Translations under genes and position numbers: made by a program
Origin: Casuarius casuarius
Lineage: Eukaryota > Chordata > Aves > Casuariiformes > Casuariidae
Direction: 5' to 3'
NCBI GenBank assembly: GCA_003342895.1
Contig: PTFA01000031.1
Coordinates: forward strand, 5,994,678 to 6,058,677
DNA length: 64,000 bases
The notes under the pieces: generated by a model
Databases searched by the model: none
The model's input: only the letters and a program-made list of their open reading frames with translations
What the model was told of the DNA's origin: nothing
Part shown: positions 25,101-38,828 of the stretch, piece by piece
Layout of the letters: the number at the start of each line of letters is the position of its first letter
Numbering within the stretch: the first letter of the stretch is position 1

Positions 25101-27511
25101 TTATGAAGTCAACATGTGCCTTGATATGACTTACATCAAATGAAACTGTAAATTGTCAGAAGAAAATCCATAAATATTGGGAAAACATTTGTAGGAATAG
25201 CTGTATTGTTCCTTAGCCTCACCCTTCTGTTCTGTGTTGAAGAAAGTATCCCCTTCCTATGATAGAAACATAAAAAAGAGAAACAAGTGTGTGACAATCC
25301 AGCTTCACTATACAAATCCATCACTGGAAATGATCCAATCCGAATCCTACACTACCAGTGAACTTAAAAGATTCTGGCAAAAACGGAAAGACCAAGAAGG
25401 CAACGGGAATTCAGGAGAAATGAAGAGCCATGATCCACTCCCTATTTGAAAACAGACCTCTGACACAGTAGTCAATTATTGTGTACTCTAACATATCTCT
25501 CCCTAAATATCAATATACTAGGAACTAAAAAGAGCAAACTGAAAGACATCTGCATAATAAAGAGTTTATCCCTGAAGATCAGTTAGGTTAAAAGATTTTG
25601 ACAGAAAGCCTTTCACCCTGGTCAGCACTGCAAAGGCAGATGCTTTTATGGCAGGAGATCAATTGGTATCAACACTGAACAACAAGCCATGTTCACTTCA
25701 TAAAGGTATCACAGTAATACCTTATTTGAAACTGTTTCGTGTCTATTAAAAAACTATTTTAACATTTTCACTAATCACACACTATATGTATCAAAATAAC
25801 TCTGAGTGTATTTAACAACATAAAATTTAATCCCAATTGCTTTGTTTCCATATTACATTTTATTAATTATGTATTTCAAAAACAGAGCTGTCATTTTAAC
25901 TGGATAAAACTTCTGGCACGGAGAATGGCAGTTTCAAAGGCATTGAAAAAACCAATCAGGTTTTTCAAAATTTATTCAAGGAATATCTTTCCTACCTTTT
26001 CAGGTAAATAGTATTCTAATTAAAATATGCATCCAAACTCAAAGAGCCTCTGTGCACAGGTGCCATACAGCATACACGTAAACTTGCAGGTGTGAGGGTG
26101 AAGACAGAAGGGTAATTTTAAAACTCCGTTCTGACTTCTGCCAAAATCTATGCAGAAAAGAGATGATGGGTCTTCAGAGTAGGCATCATAACATTATTCA
26201 AGGCACAAAGCTTTTCCAGGGCAAGTTTCTCTGTGATGATAGCAGGAGTATGACAGACTACTGAGACCAGCTAAGAATTGGATCAGACACCTTGGCATGT
26301 CCTATGTGAAATTTGCCACATAAGACTGCATCGGCATCTAGAAAAGCAGAACTAGCTCCAAACATCTGACTGTTCAATCAGCTCTGCAATTCATGATCAT
26401 TCCTATCAACCCAAAGTAGCATCTAAATAAGATTTCAAAGTATATTTATCCTACTTTTCCTCATCTTGTGCCTGTTACACAAAACATTTGGGTTTCCATT
26501 GCTTTGTATCACATCCCAAGATCTGTACCTGTACAGACTTCATGCAAAATGCTATAATTCGGATAAAGCAGCATTCAGCACCATTCAGCCTGGAATTAAT
26601 GGAGACGCAAGACACGGAGAATTAGACTTACAACCTGAAGTTTGAATGTGTGTGGATCTGTGGAAGGTAAATAGTCTGTTTACAGGAACTAAACACCCTA
26701 GCCCTTTTCACCAGCTTCAAATACATGTGAAAACAAATTTCTTTGACCCTGCCTTGCTAGTATAGACCTGAAGTAACATAAACACTTCCAAAAGCAAAAC
26801 TATGAAATCATACATTATTCTGAAGGTATCAATCTATTCCTCAAGAGAGGATAAGATGAAGAGCAAACAGCATGTGACAGATATTAGTCTCACTGCTTAA
26901 TTTTATACTAGAAGGTACTCAGAGAAAAAAGAAGGTAGAAGATTCGAATACAGGAGAATAAAATATAAAATCCTGCCAGTATAGCATAGAGTCCAGCAGC
27001 CAAAGTGGCGATATCAGCATTTTCCTAAGCCATCTCTAAAAAGCGTTAAAAGAAAAATTCTGACAGTTTTAAAAAACATATTCTTAATATATTTTTGTGT
27101 GACTGATGTGCTTTTCCTCTGACTTCAAGAAAAAGCAAATGCCTAATGGATCATTAAAATGTTTCAGTTCCAAGTCTGTACTCATCTATTCCGAGAAACA
27201 TAATTTATAACTAATTTATCAGGATTTGCAGTTTTTACCTTGCAGCTTGGGGCTTTAACAAAAGCTTATTATTTATGTGCACAGAGTTCAGAGAGTCTAG
27301 CTGAGGCTTTTCTGAGGCTTGTGATCTTTTTTGAACTGTTTTTCCATCTTCTGTTCAACGCAGGTAATTATATCCACCAATCCATCTATCCCAGGCCATT
27401 TTAAAACAGCAAAATAAAAATTAACTGGTTTCTTGATTCATTACTGAATCATTCCATGTACAGGAGAGAATCTTATGGAATATAAAATTGTTGGAAATTT
27501 TGAGAATGGCT

Positions 27512-27524
27512 CCCCCCCCCCCCC
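27512..27524 (+). repeat. Poly-C tract (13 C)
   Basis: An uninterrupted run of 13 C in AT-rich surroundings. Long C/G homopolymers are prone to sequencing error, so the exact count is uncertain. Confidence 0.9.
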
Positions 27525-30500
27525 TTAAAAAGCTGAAGCAAAAAGAGAACAAAACCACTGGTGATACCTCTGGTCCCCCCATTTGCCTTTAGTCCTAAAA
27601 TAAAAGACACATCAGTTCAACCTAACAGCAGTATCAGATGTTTCACAGTTATCTGTCCTGATTGTTCTTCCCCAGCCCTTCGTATCTATTGTTTCAGCAC
27701 TGAACAACACGTACAGTGTTGTGATATGTCCTTGCTAGATGACTAGATGTCCTCCACTGACACAGCGGGAGCCTCTACATGATTCTCTCAGGCACCACTC
27801 TCAACAGTGCTACTGAAGAACAAGCCAAGCTCATGGATGGCAAGCCCTGCTGCGGTAAGAGCTACACTATGACAAAGAAATCTCAATCTTTGTACCTTAC
27901 AAAAGGCGGAGCATGACATGCTATGGAAGACTTAGGGCTTGAGGAAAAAAGCTTTTGCAAAAAGGCTATTATTGAATAGTAGCTCCCTCTGTGGACACAC
28001 TTATTTCAAACCAAGTGCATCTTTACTTTGTTTCACTTAGCCCCCTTTGAAAGGGAAACCACGAAAGGGTGGCCCTTGAGAATATAAAAGCGTCCACATG
28101 GCATGTTAGCATGGAAGGCTTATGAAGCTTTATAGCTACACTGTCACTGTCTTTCCAACAGCTTTCTTGTGAAGAAAAACACTTTTTTCCTCCCAAAGCA
28201 GTTTTATTCTGGAACAGGATTTGTAGCTGCATAATATAATTAACCTCAGGAGGCTCAGACACTCGAGGGGTGCAGCGGCTGAAAGCAAGAGAGGTGGTAC
28301 AATGCACTATCAACATTTTCCAGAAGAACGCAGCTGTGAAGCACTGGCAATCCTGGCTGAAGAAGGAGCAAAGCAAAGCATCAACAACACTCGTTCTTTA
28401 GGTAGTATCTACTGGAAGATAGAAAGGGTGGAAAGTGTGAAGGATGGGGGCTAGATGTTACCTGCAGAAGGCATGGGGGAATGCAACAGCACATATTTGA
28501 CCTACCCTCCACTGCAGGTCAGTTTGCATTCCCCTGCTGCTGTAATTTGCTCCAACTCCAAACTGTGTTAGAATGAATCAGACTCCTTAAAGGAAAGGAA
28601 GAAAATGTAAAACAAAAACTCTCACTCAAACCTTGGTTTGAACTGTTTCTGGAGCTTCAGAAAAAGTGTCCCTCCTTCAAAATTAATGTGCTCTTCCTGC
28701 TTCTAAACAAAACAAGAAAGAGAATTCCCAGAATACTATAAGAATGGCTGTTACAGTCCAATCAGAAGAAGAAAAGGTCAGCAACTTTACAAGAAAGTCT
28801 AGTGTGAAATTTCCAGTGCAATTTTGCAAACTTTATGAAGTCCACATATTTTGGAAGATGAGCCAAACTTTTAAAAACAATAAAACAATAATACTTAACA
28901 TTTAGCCTTTGGGGATGAACAAATATTACAGAGTATACTGAGGGAGAAGGAACCTCATACTTCTCAGTTTTGATCCAGAGTATGAGACAGATAAAACAAA
29001 ATTTTACCAGATATTTCTAAGGGGCATTTCTGGGTTCCTTCATGTGGATCTACAGACAAATACACTGTAGAGATTCCCTGGCAGTGCACAGATTATTTTG
29101 CATGTGCCCAATTTTGTGATCTGATTTTCAGTTGAACGCTGTTTTGTGTGTATGGCTTGGCAGACTGTAATGTATCAGCTTTTTTCAGCTTTAGGATATC
29201 TACATAGCCAATGTACACTGCACACAGGAATAAAGAAAGAAACAAAAAACTTCCAATCTTTCATGTACACATGGCTGCCAAATCAACCAGGGTTGGGGAG
29301 CAGTTTTAAAGGAGGCATGCCAAGGAGGGAGCAGGACCTCCTAGCCTGGCAACTCATTCCTGGAAGCAAGATAAGCAAAGCAGCAAACCCTTACCTGAAA
29401 GGCATCTGAGATACATACAAAAATGATATGGGGAAGGTCAGGTAACAGTGATGAGGAAGGTAGTTTCATTAACCAGTGTTAGTAAAACTTCTTTTTCACT
29501 GTATACCAACAGCATTCTTTTCTGGCAGAGGGTTTAACTTTCACACCCTGTACAGATGTGCTTTCTCTCAGCCTTGTTCTGCATTACACAAGCAGCTCCA
29601 TGACTGGTACGATCCCAGGATTACAGCTGGGACACAGAAGCAAGTCTGGGACCAAAGTAGCTTTACCACATGCGGCCAAAAGGCATCCGCCGTCCTCTGC
29701 TGCCTTCTAAGCTCTGCAGGAGGATTGAGAACATGCTGCCACCATAGAGATACACCATGTTTTCCACAATATACTGACTTTTCACCTTGTTGGATTGCTC
29801 TGACATAGAGGTACAAATCCCTGCGGCCTCCTGGGACTTGCACAGGCCATATGACGTGCAGATCAAACACTGAGCAGACAGAGACAAAACAACAGGTTGT
29901 CAGGGTGGAAGAAGAGAGAAGGATTACGTGGCATTTATGAGGAGGGGAAAAAAAAGAGAAATCATGTCTCAATAGATGTATGTTGGACATTGTTTCATAA
30001 AATAGAGCACCCCTCCTTTATATTTCTCTATTTGTGATACAAATGAGGATAAACTGGAGCTTTGGTGAAGAAAAAAAAAAAGAAAAAAGAAAGAAATCTT
30101 AACCAAAATGTGACCTTAGCAGATGTAATCCAATCTGATTTCCACTACATTAGCTTACGGATGCTTATGCAACTGCATAGCACAGCAACTGAGAGACAAA
30201 ACAATGGAAGTTTTAAAGCTTTATTTATTGCTCATTCTCAAAACATTCAATCGCCATCATGCTTCAACTGCCAAATCTAAATTAGAGAGTTAAAAAAAAA
30301 AAAAAAAAGTGCTCTTCAGGGGAACATTAGAGCTCTATAGAGAGGTGTGAGCTCAAGGAGATGGAGCATCTGGCTGGAGACCAACTTGCCTATAAGTCCA
30401 GACCAAGTGGACCCATATGGATAGCTTTTAGAAAATCATAAGTGGTAATAAGTAGAAAAAAATTCCCTCCCTTCCATGTTCGGTCTCCATTTCTGGCATT

Positions 30501-30989
30501 AGTAATTAAATTTTACTTACTGCCATTAGCAGATTACAGAAACTTCCATCAGTATCTAAACAATTTTCTATAATCTAATCACTTCCTTATTTATTCATGC
30601 TTACCCACAATTTCCCTCCTCTTTCAGTCGGATTGCTATGTAATATTACAAAGCATAACAAAAGTTGTTTTGCTACTAATTAAGTGCACCCAAGCAGTAT
30701 GTTCATCTCTTCTTTCAAAATCACAAGGAAAATGCATCAAATCTCAGCCTAAAGGTTTAAAACATATAAGAATTATTAAAATAAAAGGTCAAAAAGATTA
30801 CAGCTTAAGCTTATGTCCTACAGCCTGCTGAAAGCATTTCACCATTTATACTTTTGCCAATTCTATACAATGTCCAGCAATTAAGTTATAACTCTATGAT
30901 AGTGATGATTGCAGTATTTAACCTGATCTCTCACATAAATCTGGCACAGGCCACACATTTATAAACTGCACAGCTTTTTTGGTGTGTAT

Positions 30990-31010
30990 TTTCTTACTGT
31001 CAGTAAGAAA
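30990..31010. repeat. 21-base near-perfect palindrome
   Basis: TTTCTTACTG (30990-30999), a single central T, then CAGTAAGAAA (31001-31010): ten paired bases per arm with no mismatch. It may be chance, or a symmetric protein-binding site. Confidence 0.7.
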
Positions 31011-33059
31011 TACAGTCAGTATACGATTGTGCACTGCTTCCTTTGGTACTGACTAGTGAACACATACAGGACATGTTACTCAAACTGTTAACACCAATAC
31101 GTCACAGACTGCCCTCCACAATTCAGGATTTATCAATATTTTCATTGCAGGAAATCACACCCTTTACTTTGGTTGTAAATATTTTTTACACTCTTCAAAA
31201 CTTAGCAGAGGAAATAATAGGAATCAAATTACAGAAGTCCATACCTGTTCTCTGATCTATCCTGCTCTTACATAAAATTAAAAGTAATAATTTTCTTACT
31301 TCTTAAAGATTTGCGTTTGTAATGGGTGCTTCATGAAAATGAATGCGATGAAAAAAGAGAATGAGACAGTAATAGCTATTTCCTCAAAAAAACAACCAGT
31401 CCCCTCCCCGATTAATTTAACAGAGGCCTTCCGCCCAAAAAATTTAGATCTTTTTCTTCTCTGCCACAGATTTTATATATAAGTATTATATATATCTGAG
31501 TAAATATATGGAAGTGTAAACTCTAAAAACATAACAGATTTACAAAGTATCCTCTCTATTTTACAATGGGAGAATTATATTTCACATAAACTATGTCACT
31601 ATCTTCATAAAGATAAAAATTAATTTTGTTATGGTCTGATTGCTAATGAATAGTAGTCAACATGAGGAAAATATACAGTAAAGACAGAGAAGCTTTTACC
31701 AATGGACATGTTAGCAAACTGAGCTAAGCGTAGAACCCTGCCTAGCATTTATCCTAAATTCTTTTCCCTAAAACATAAAAACAATGAACTATGAACACAC
31801 CGTCAATTACCATTTCATCATAAATCAATTATAGTATGGTCTTTCTTCATGTTAACTAACACACCTTTTTCCCTTTTGTGGTGTACTGCTAAGTGATTCT
31901 CCTAATGGCAAACAGCACACCCCCCTCAGAACCACATCAGAATCCACAATATTCCCAAACAGATTCATGCCTAATCCATCAGGTACCACCGTCCCCTAAA
32001 TAGCAGGCACTATTAATCTGTCTGTATTGCTTTGCTAAGCTGGAAAACACACACAGTAATCAAACCCCTGGAGAAACAGAAAAAAATGTGATAGCCTGAA
32101 GAAAAGGGAGCAGAAAGGAAACACGGTGGTAACTAGACTAGGATTCAGAATGAAGTACATTCTCCTCTCTTCCCACTAAAAGAGGGATGTTATTGATAAA
32201 AACACTGCACAGACAGACCTATATATTAGGAAAAAGCCCTAGTTATCATGTATGCACTTGAAACTATTTAACCATGCAGGCAAAAGGAAAGAAACAAAGA
32301 TAGAACAAACAGGCCAACCGCCAGGACACATTCTGACCGCGATGGATGAACAATGAACTGAATATTTCCATCTGGACAGGAGCATCATCTCAGCACTATG
32401 TGATGTATTAGCCAAAAGCCAAGCACAGGTTTTTAGTTTCAGTCCAACATCAGATAGTCAAGTCAACTCTTTGAGAAACTGGTTTACATAGGAAAGTAGA
32501 TTTGAAAGGTTCAATTCAAATACAGTAAAAGAATAAAATAAAATCTAAAAACACTAAAAATCAGTCACTGCTTGCCAGAGTTGTCATAACACGCTCTCTA
32601 TCTTCATTTCCTTCATGACAAGAACTGAGAACACAGAATTCTCTACTGAGTAGTACTGATTCACTTGCATACTGCTTGTACTTTCTTTATCCAACAGAAT
32701 GGTATAGCATAAAGTTGAGCGAGGCTTGGATATTTTTATTCCCCAATCATTTCTTCTGCCAGTTTTTTCATACTTTTAGTTTTGCTCCAAGCTTCAGATG
32801 CAAGAAAATTCAAAAAGAAATGGTAAAACCAAAATTGAAATCATCATGTTTCAGTATGCAAACAACACATATCAATGATGCTTTGCACGATTTCAGCTCA
32901 CAGCTAAAGGTTTCACTGTGGCAGTTTCACAATTAAGCAGCTCTTAGATGCACAAAAAAATTAAAATATCCTGTCCCTCTCCAGAATCCTAAAATTACCA
33001 AAAAATTTTAAGCAAAATTCTCCTGTACTACAGGAGATCCCATTTCTTGCCCTGACCCA

Positions 33060-33185
33060 TTGCCCCAGTGCTTCAGCTTCTTCATGTATTACATGGGGAT
33101 ACTGATACTTACCTCTTTAGCAAAGAGCTCTGAGATGTACAGGTAAAAAGTGCTGGGATAAATGTTATTATAGAGATGATGACTA
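33060..33185 (+). mobile_element. MIR-like SINE remnant, 3' half
   Basis: The order of landmarks fits the tail half of a MIR-type SINE in the plus direction: CAGTGCTTCAGCTTCTTCAT, then ACATGGGGATACTGATACTT, then ACCTC, then AGAGCTCTGAGATGTACAGG, then AAAAAGTGCTGGGATAAATG and TTATTATAG. The family consensus as I recall it runs cctcagtttcctcatctgtaaaatggggataataatacttacctc, and the sauropsid form continues ctttgagatctacggatgaaaagtgct...attattat. The tRNA-derived 5' half is not visible. MIRs are ancient, long-dead elements spread through amniote genomes. Confidence 0.65.
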
Positions 33186-33776
33186 CTTTTAAAAGTATAT
33201 GCTTATATCAAACATAGATGTTAAAACAGTAAAGCTGGAAATCATGAACAAACATTTGATAACAAAGTAGTACACTATGATTTACTTTTGATTTTTTCTT
33301 TGAAAGTTTCTACACTAATCACCTATCGTCTCATATTTTTGGTCACTTAGCAAAAGACTGCAGTATTGTATGGCTTCTAGATTTTATTTCATATCAGAAG
33401 TTTTGAAAATTTGCTGTAGTTTTTGATTTCACAACCACAGCCAACAAAAAAGTGTTCTTAAATCATTCAAGCTGTCTTGTATCACATCTTTAATTGATAC
33501 AGTTGCATTATGAGATTATTTTCCTGTCTTTGTGTGACTTTCTTTTGCATACACTGTTCTAGAGTCACAGATAGATCTTAGGACTGCCTTTGGAAAAAAG
33601 ATGGCCTTCTTACATTATCTGCATTGGGAGGTTACATGAATTGCATAGCTGGTACTTGAAAAAAAAAGATTGCAGACAGGTCACTGACATACTGAAAAGT
33701 TTCCAACTGAAGATGAGTTACTGCACATCAGATGCTCTGCAGTAAGTCTCTTGCATGCTCTTGGCCACAGTAAATA

Positions 33777-33800
33777 TGACACAAATTTACTTTTGTGTCA
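33777..33800. repeat. Perfect 9-bp hairpin
   Basis: TGACACAAA (33777-33785) and TTTGTGTCA (33792-33800) are exact reverse complements around a 6-base loop. No U-tract or RNA-gene context is seen. Confidence 0.7.
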
Positions 33801-34834
33801 GTGACTAAGGTAAGTTGCATTACCCCATGTTTTCCACACACTCCAAGAAATATAACTGGACACATGGACTCACTATAGAATTTTGTTGTTGTTGTTAAAG
33901 CCTTCAGAGTTTCTGAAGTTTCATTCTCCTCTTGCCACCAACCGGGACTACTGTATCACCCATGGCGGGAATGTTATCCATGGCGCTGATCAACATCAAA
34001 GAACTCGCTTCTCTCCTACTTTGACAGAGGATAGGTTCAACAAGCATAATCTGACTATCGACTAGGCAAAGTAAATTGAGAGAACTATTCGTTATTTGGA
34101 AGTTCATTTGCATAAAAAAAGCAGTTGGGAAATATGGAGGGAACCTGCTCTGAATCTTCTTGAAGCTCTGGGTAAAAAGTAGCCTGCTACCATAATAATA
34201 TATTTTATCATAAACATTTCCTTCCTTTTTCATTTCCTCTTACCAAGAGCAAGGGTCTCATGGGCAACATGTTGCCCACAGGCCTTTGACAGAGAATCAT
34301 TTGCCCTGAAATACCTTTTCTCTGAACATGTCTTATCTCTTTTAATCTTTAACAATCTGGCCTGATTTTTAGAGACAGAACATTGCCAGCTTCTGTTGAT
34401 TTCAGCAGGGATTGAGGACATGTTTCCCCCAAAGTTCGTCCACTTTCCAACTTTATTAGTTGGTCTAAAAAAATAATAAAAAAAAAAATCACCTTTCCCT
34501 ATAAATCATGTCTCCAAAAATCAGGTGCATGACTTCAGATGCCTTTGAACTAATTTAACTCAAAATGAGTATCTTGATGAAATCTGCAAAATACATGGTT
34601 CTTCCACAGACTAACTACAGTCTGAATCTCCTAAACTTCAGAGACAAGTCTTTACAAAGAGGTATTTCTACCATGAATGTAGGACAAATAACAGTTCACC
34701 TCTCCTCCAGTCTACTTTAACTCCTCTTTGATCCTCTCCCCCAGTTTACCAAGATGATAGATAGCTGTAACACAGCACAGATATTTTCAAATGAAACAGT
34801 GGTGGCAATGTGCTGCTAACGGAGAATGTGTGGC

Positions 34835-34846
34835 TTCCACGTGGAA
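34835..34846. promoter_or_regulatory. Palindromic E-box (CACGTG)
   Basis: TTCCACGTGGAA is a perfect 12-base palindrome centred on CACGTG, the core bound by bHLH-ZIP factors such as USF and MYC/MAX. One isolated site in a gene-poor region is weak evidence of function. Confidence 0.3.
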
Positions 34847-35129
34847 ACTCGCTCATTAGCACACTGTGCATTCTCACACTAGGCAGTGAAGGCAGAGTAA
34901 ACTTTGTGCTGTAACACAGATAAAGCTATAATAACAACAGGCAAGTAGAGCAATCTACTCATTTTTTATGATAGGCAGTGGTAAATGCTATTCCCAGAAT
35001 GAACACAGACAAAATAAAACGTAAAACGAAGCTTACCTGCAAAGATACCTCTCTGTCTTTCACATTATCTACATTCGTCTCCCAAAGGAGATTTTGCAAT
35101 GGGTCCTGTAACTGACACATCAAAAATTA

Positions 35130-35220
35130 TGGCTCTGATTCAGGAAAGATTTAGTCCATCCCTATTCAGTTAAGCATTTAAGTATTTTAAGTACATGCTG
35201 AAAGTCCTGTTGAAGTTATG
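35130..35220. repeat. Possible old dispersed-repeat fragment
   Basis: GGCTCTGATTCAGGAAAG is followed by TTAAGCATTTAAGTATTTTA, AGTACATGCTGAAAGTCC and TGTTGAAGTTATGG. The order and wording match an ancient repeat of birds, turtles and crocodilians that I recall as gattcagcaaagcacttaagcatgtgctt...agtcccattgaagtcaatgg. It is degenerate; the family name is not certain. Confidence 0.5.
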
Positions 35221-37288
35221 GATATGCCCAAGCAGTTTTCTTGAAGAGGGAATACTGACTTGAACGAAGGCTTACAAGAACACATTTATTTTTGAGAATT
35301 GATGTCCTCCCTTATTTGAAAACAAGACCATGAATAGCACATAAGACAAGGGATCAGTGATGACAATACAGCAAGCGTCAGAGGGAAAAGGAGAGATTTA
35401 TCCTGATAATCTGCAGGAAAACTTGCATAATTGTAACCGGTGCCAAAAGTACCAGATGCAGCACTTTGGGTAAATGCAATAGGAATTGGAGAACCTTAAG
35501 GTAAGGATGACTTCAGCCTCAAAAATGCAACTTTGGGAATGCATTTCTACAGTGAAGCTTGTAGTGCAGCTGCCAGACAGATAAACATATACATACCTAT
35601 CTTTAACTAGGTCAGGCAACAATGGTACCAGACCTGGATGTTTGATGGCTGTATGACTTGTTAGACTAAAGACAAAAATCAATATATGCGTCAAATGCTT
35701 ACTCGTGTTGAAACACAATTAGTAAAGGATGGGTATATATGTAGCCCTCCAGCTCGAGGACTGTATTGTATATGCCACCTATGTAATGATGTATCATCAG
35801 AGCAGCACCTTTCACATCCAAATCATACTACACTGCAGCAATGAAGCTTAGAGAGGACCGAGTTCAACTCGAAAAAATGTACAAATGATCCTTCAGAAAA
35901 AATATAGTACTTGTGAGAGAAGTGAAAAAGTCACAGCTAAACAAGGATCATTACATGGTTTGGAACCTGTGCCACTAAACTCCTTCTGAAAGAGTCTCAA
36001 TTGACATTGTAGCCTCTTCAGAACTTTGATAGCATGGCCTCGGACCTGACCGTTCCAAAGATGCTGGATTTAGTCTGCCACAAAATCTGAAGTAGAAAGC
36101 TCACAAGAGACGTTACAAGAGAAGAGGGGAAGGCAAAAGTTTCCCCTGAAGCCTGGGAAACCGACCTCCTCCTAAAAGACACAATTTAATTCTAATAAAT
36201 GTATATTTCTGTCGCTTTTAAAAAAAAAATCAAACTAAGCTAAATTCTGGTCTCTTTACTCACATAAGTTGTACTTCACACAGCAAAATGCACCACAGAA
36301 ATCAGTGGAACTACTTCAAGTCACTGAGGTTTCATCAGCCAAACATCCAGCAGTTTGGCCCACTGTTATTAAATAAAACGAAGATGTTAACTTTTAAACT
36401 ATTTGATGTAAAGCATACACACAAAGCTTTGAAAAACACAGAAGATCTGGTTCCTATCTGTTTTTTCCAATCACAGAAAAAACGGTGTATGAGAATAATA
36501 AAATAAACTATAAGTAAATCCAGCCCATGGATTTGCTTATAGTCAAATATGAAGCAGCTTCAGTGCTTGAGAAAGAAATGAAACTTCCATTCCTCAATGG
36601 TTTCCAAAATTCTTGAATGAAATTTTAGCATTCATCAGTGTGAATTCTTCTACAAGTGTGCTACTCAGGAACTTCCTGGCTTGGTATTAGTGAGATCATA
36701 TCTAGCAGTCTGTACAGCTTAGAAAAGAAAGAACTGCCCACAAGTGCTTAGTGACAAAGATGTAAGAATATAGACATTACCATGCCTAGAAGAAAACAAA
36801 GGAGCCTTGTGTCCTTCCAGAGGCATTCTGTTATCTCAATCTACCTCCATAACTGTGGGTTAGATTCTGCTCATGGCAGTGTCAAAAGAAAAGGAATATT
36901 TTCAATGGTCAGGTTTCAACAGGCTACCTCAGAAGCAAATTCAGCTGAGGCAAAACTTATGCACGAGTGCTCTTCTAGAAAAGCTGTAGTTTATGTTCTG
37001 CTTCACACCTGGCCTATATAAAATGGGCTCAAGGCAGAAACAGGCACTTCTTTTTCCCCCAGTTTTTATCCCTGGGAATGTTATAGCGTCAAGTACGAAG
37101 CTAGCTAAAAACAGAGGAATCAGAAATAACACCCAGGACCCCTCCCCAATGCACAACAGGAATCTCACTAAGAGGAATGCAGAATACGGGCACTCCCTGA
37201 TCTGCTTTGCTCCTCTGCCACCATAAGGCTCTGTGCATTGCAGCAGGAAGGCTGCGAGAAGGCTAAAGGAGAAGCTGGGCTAAATTTC

Positions 37289-37363
37289 TATACATCCCTA
37301 TAGATCTATATATATATCCCTAGAGATATATATATATATTCTATATATACAGCCTATATATCC
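37289..37363. repeat. AT-rich low-complexity block with (TA)n runs
   Basis: Several TATATATATA runs are separated by TCCCTAGAGA and similar spacers, giving an imperfect cryptic repeat. Confidence 0.85.
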
Positions 37364-38676
37364 CCTTATGACAATTCTCCTAAGAGAAAACAGGGTATAG
37401 TGCCAACAGAAAGCCCCTCAGTGCCTTCCTGATTCAGTGGGATAAAACAGCTTCTACAAAGTAGTTGTGAAGATGCTGGGTGCGTGCGTATCTCCACTTC
37501 CATTCTTCCATACTGTGCTATAATGACTAGTCCAGCCAAGGACTAACACAGCACATTGCAAGGCGCGGAGGTTGCATCTTTTCTGCCGTTAGTGTACTCT
37601 ATTCTCAGTGAGAACTGCAACACCTTTACAAGAGATTCTACTGTAGCTCCTCTGTCCCAATTACCTGCTGCAAATGTAGATTTTTAACTCTTGACTGAAA
37701 AAAAAAAGATATTTTAAAAACATTTTCCAATTCTTCTACCAACCAACTTGTTCTGTAAGCTTGTTTGTATTATGGCAGTCACCATATTAAACTCAGTGGG
37801 ATTACGCCTAAACATACACATGTACATGCATGTTTGAATGCGTACACACACACGCTAAAGTTAGAATACATGTGTAAATTTTGTTCTGTATTTACTCGTT
37901 TGTTGTAAGCACCACTCCTAACGGAAAATAGACCATGTCTCCTTTTTAAGGGAATGATTAGGACCACATGTTTTGCTGACTTATGTTTGAGGACCTTGCC
38001 GATATTTTCAAAAACAAATTACTAACAGCACACTAAACTTATTTCCCTGGTGGAAACCACTGGCTACTAACTTAGTGAATACAAATACATTTGTCCCTAA
38101 ACATGCAGGTAATCATCATATAAAGGCAAAGGCCTAAAATGAGTAGGTATGGAGCAGAGGAGAGCAAGTTGCATATGCAACAGTAACATATTCTATAATC
38201 AAATGACTTTGTTTATCTGAGAAACACAGTATTACATCACTTTTCCTAAAGAGAATATAAACAGCACATTTTTGAAGAAACAGTTACTTAATGTGCAACT
38301 TGTCACCACTATCAGCTTCAACATAATAAAATACATGTGGAAAATCCCTTGAAGCAAACCTTCTGCAAAGCAGATTCTTCTCTAGTCTGGGTCAGAGGGT
38401 GTGTATGTCTGTGGAGGAAATGCTATCTCCCTGCCTTTCACACACCCACTCGCCGAAGGTCAGGCAGCAGAGCTCACTGTTGTGAAGCGTCTGCCATATG
38501 CGTGGCATCAGCTCCTCGAGGTAAAGAAGTTACTGCCGCTTCTTGGGGAGCATCTGTGCCTTGTAAAGAAAACGAACAAATGACACTTCGACATATTAAA
38601 TAGCAGTGCTCATTGCAATTCCAACCAAGGACCTCAGAAGTACTTTGCGGACAACGAATAAAGCATGTTTCAGCAA

Positions 38677-38828
38677 GGTAAATATTACTATCTTTATTTT
38701 GTAAATATGGAAATCGCAGCACAACCTGGCTGAATAACTTAACCAAAGTCACTCAGACGATGTGTGTAAGTGACAAGCGTTCTACTCAAGCTCCAGACTC
38801 TCCAACCCTGGAACCACCAGCCTTCTAG
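38677..38828 (-). mobile_element. MIR-like SINE, minus strand
   Basis: Read on the plus strand, the order is AATATTACTATC, TTATTTTGTAAATATGGAAA, CTGAATAACTTAACCAAAGT, CACTCAGACGATGTGTGTAA, GTGACAAGCGTTCTACTCAA and CTCCAGACTCTCC. This parallels the reverse complement of MIR as I recall it: tattatccccattttacagatgaggaaa...ggttaagtaacttgcccaaggtcacacagctagtaagtggcagagc...attcgaacc...ctccagactc. Both the conserved core and part of the tRNA-like promoter half are present, so this is the most complete SINE of the window. It is transcriptionally dead by age. Confidence 0.7.

Larger units (their letters stand above)
22110..33059. other. Non-coding stretch, no gene seen
   Basis: No protein-like frame and no clearly recognisable interspersed element. 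Somewhat GC-richer DNA at 23700-24170 carries ordinary polyadenylation-like hexamers and a TATAAAA-type sequence but no definable ends. Simple sequence includes C13 at 27512, an A/G-rich tract near 30066-30096, A-runs near 30291-30308 and AT-rich DNA at 31470-31520. A 21-base palindrome lies at 30990. Confidence 0.6.
33186..38676. other. Non-coding stretch, no gene seen
   Basis: AT-rich sequence without recognisable exons. It holds a 24-base hairpin at 33777, a short TTG repeat (33883-33896), a CACGTG palindrome at 34835, a possible old repeat at 35130-35220 and an alternating AT block at 37289-37363. Confidence 0.6.

Noticed and set aside
29476..29990. Frames of 110 and 140 codons on both strands
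   Set aside because: Cys, Ser and His-rich with no recognisable motif. They overlap on opposite strands and have no CpG or splice support.
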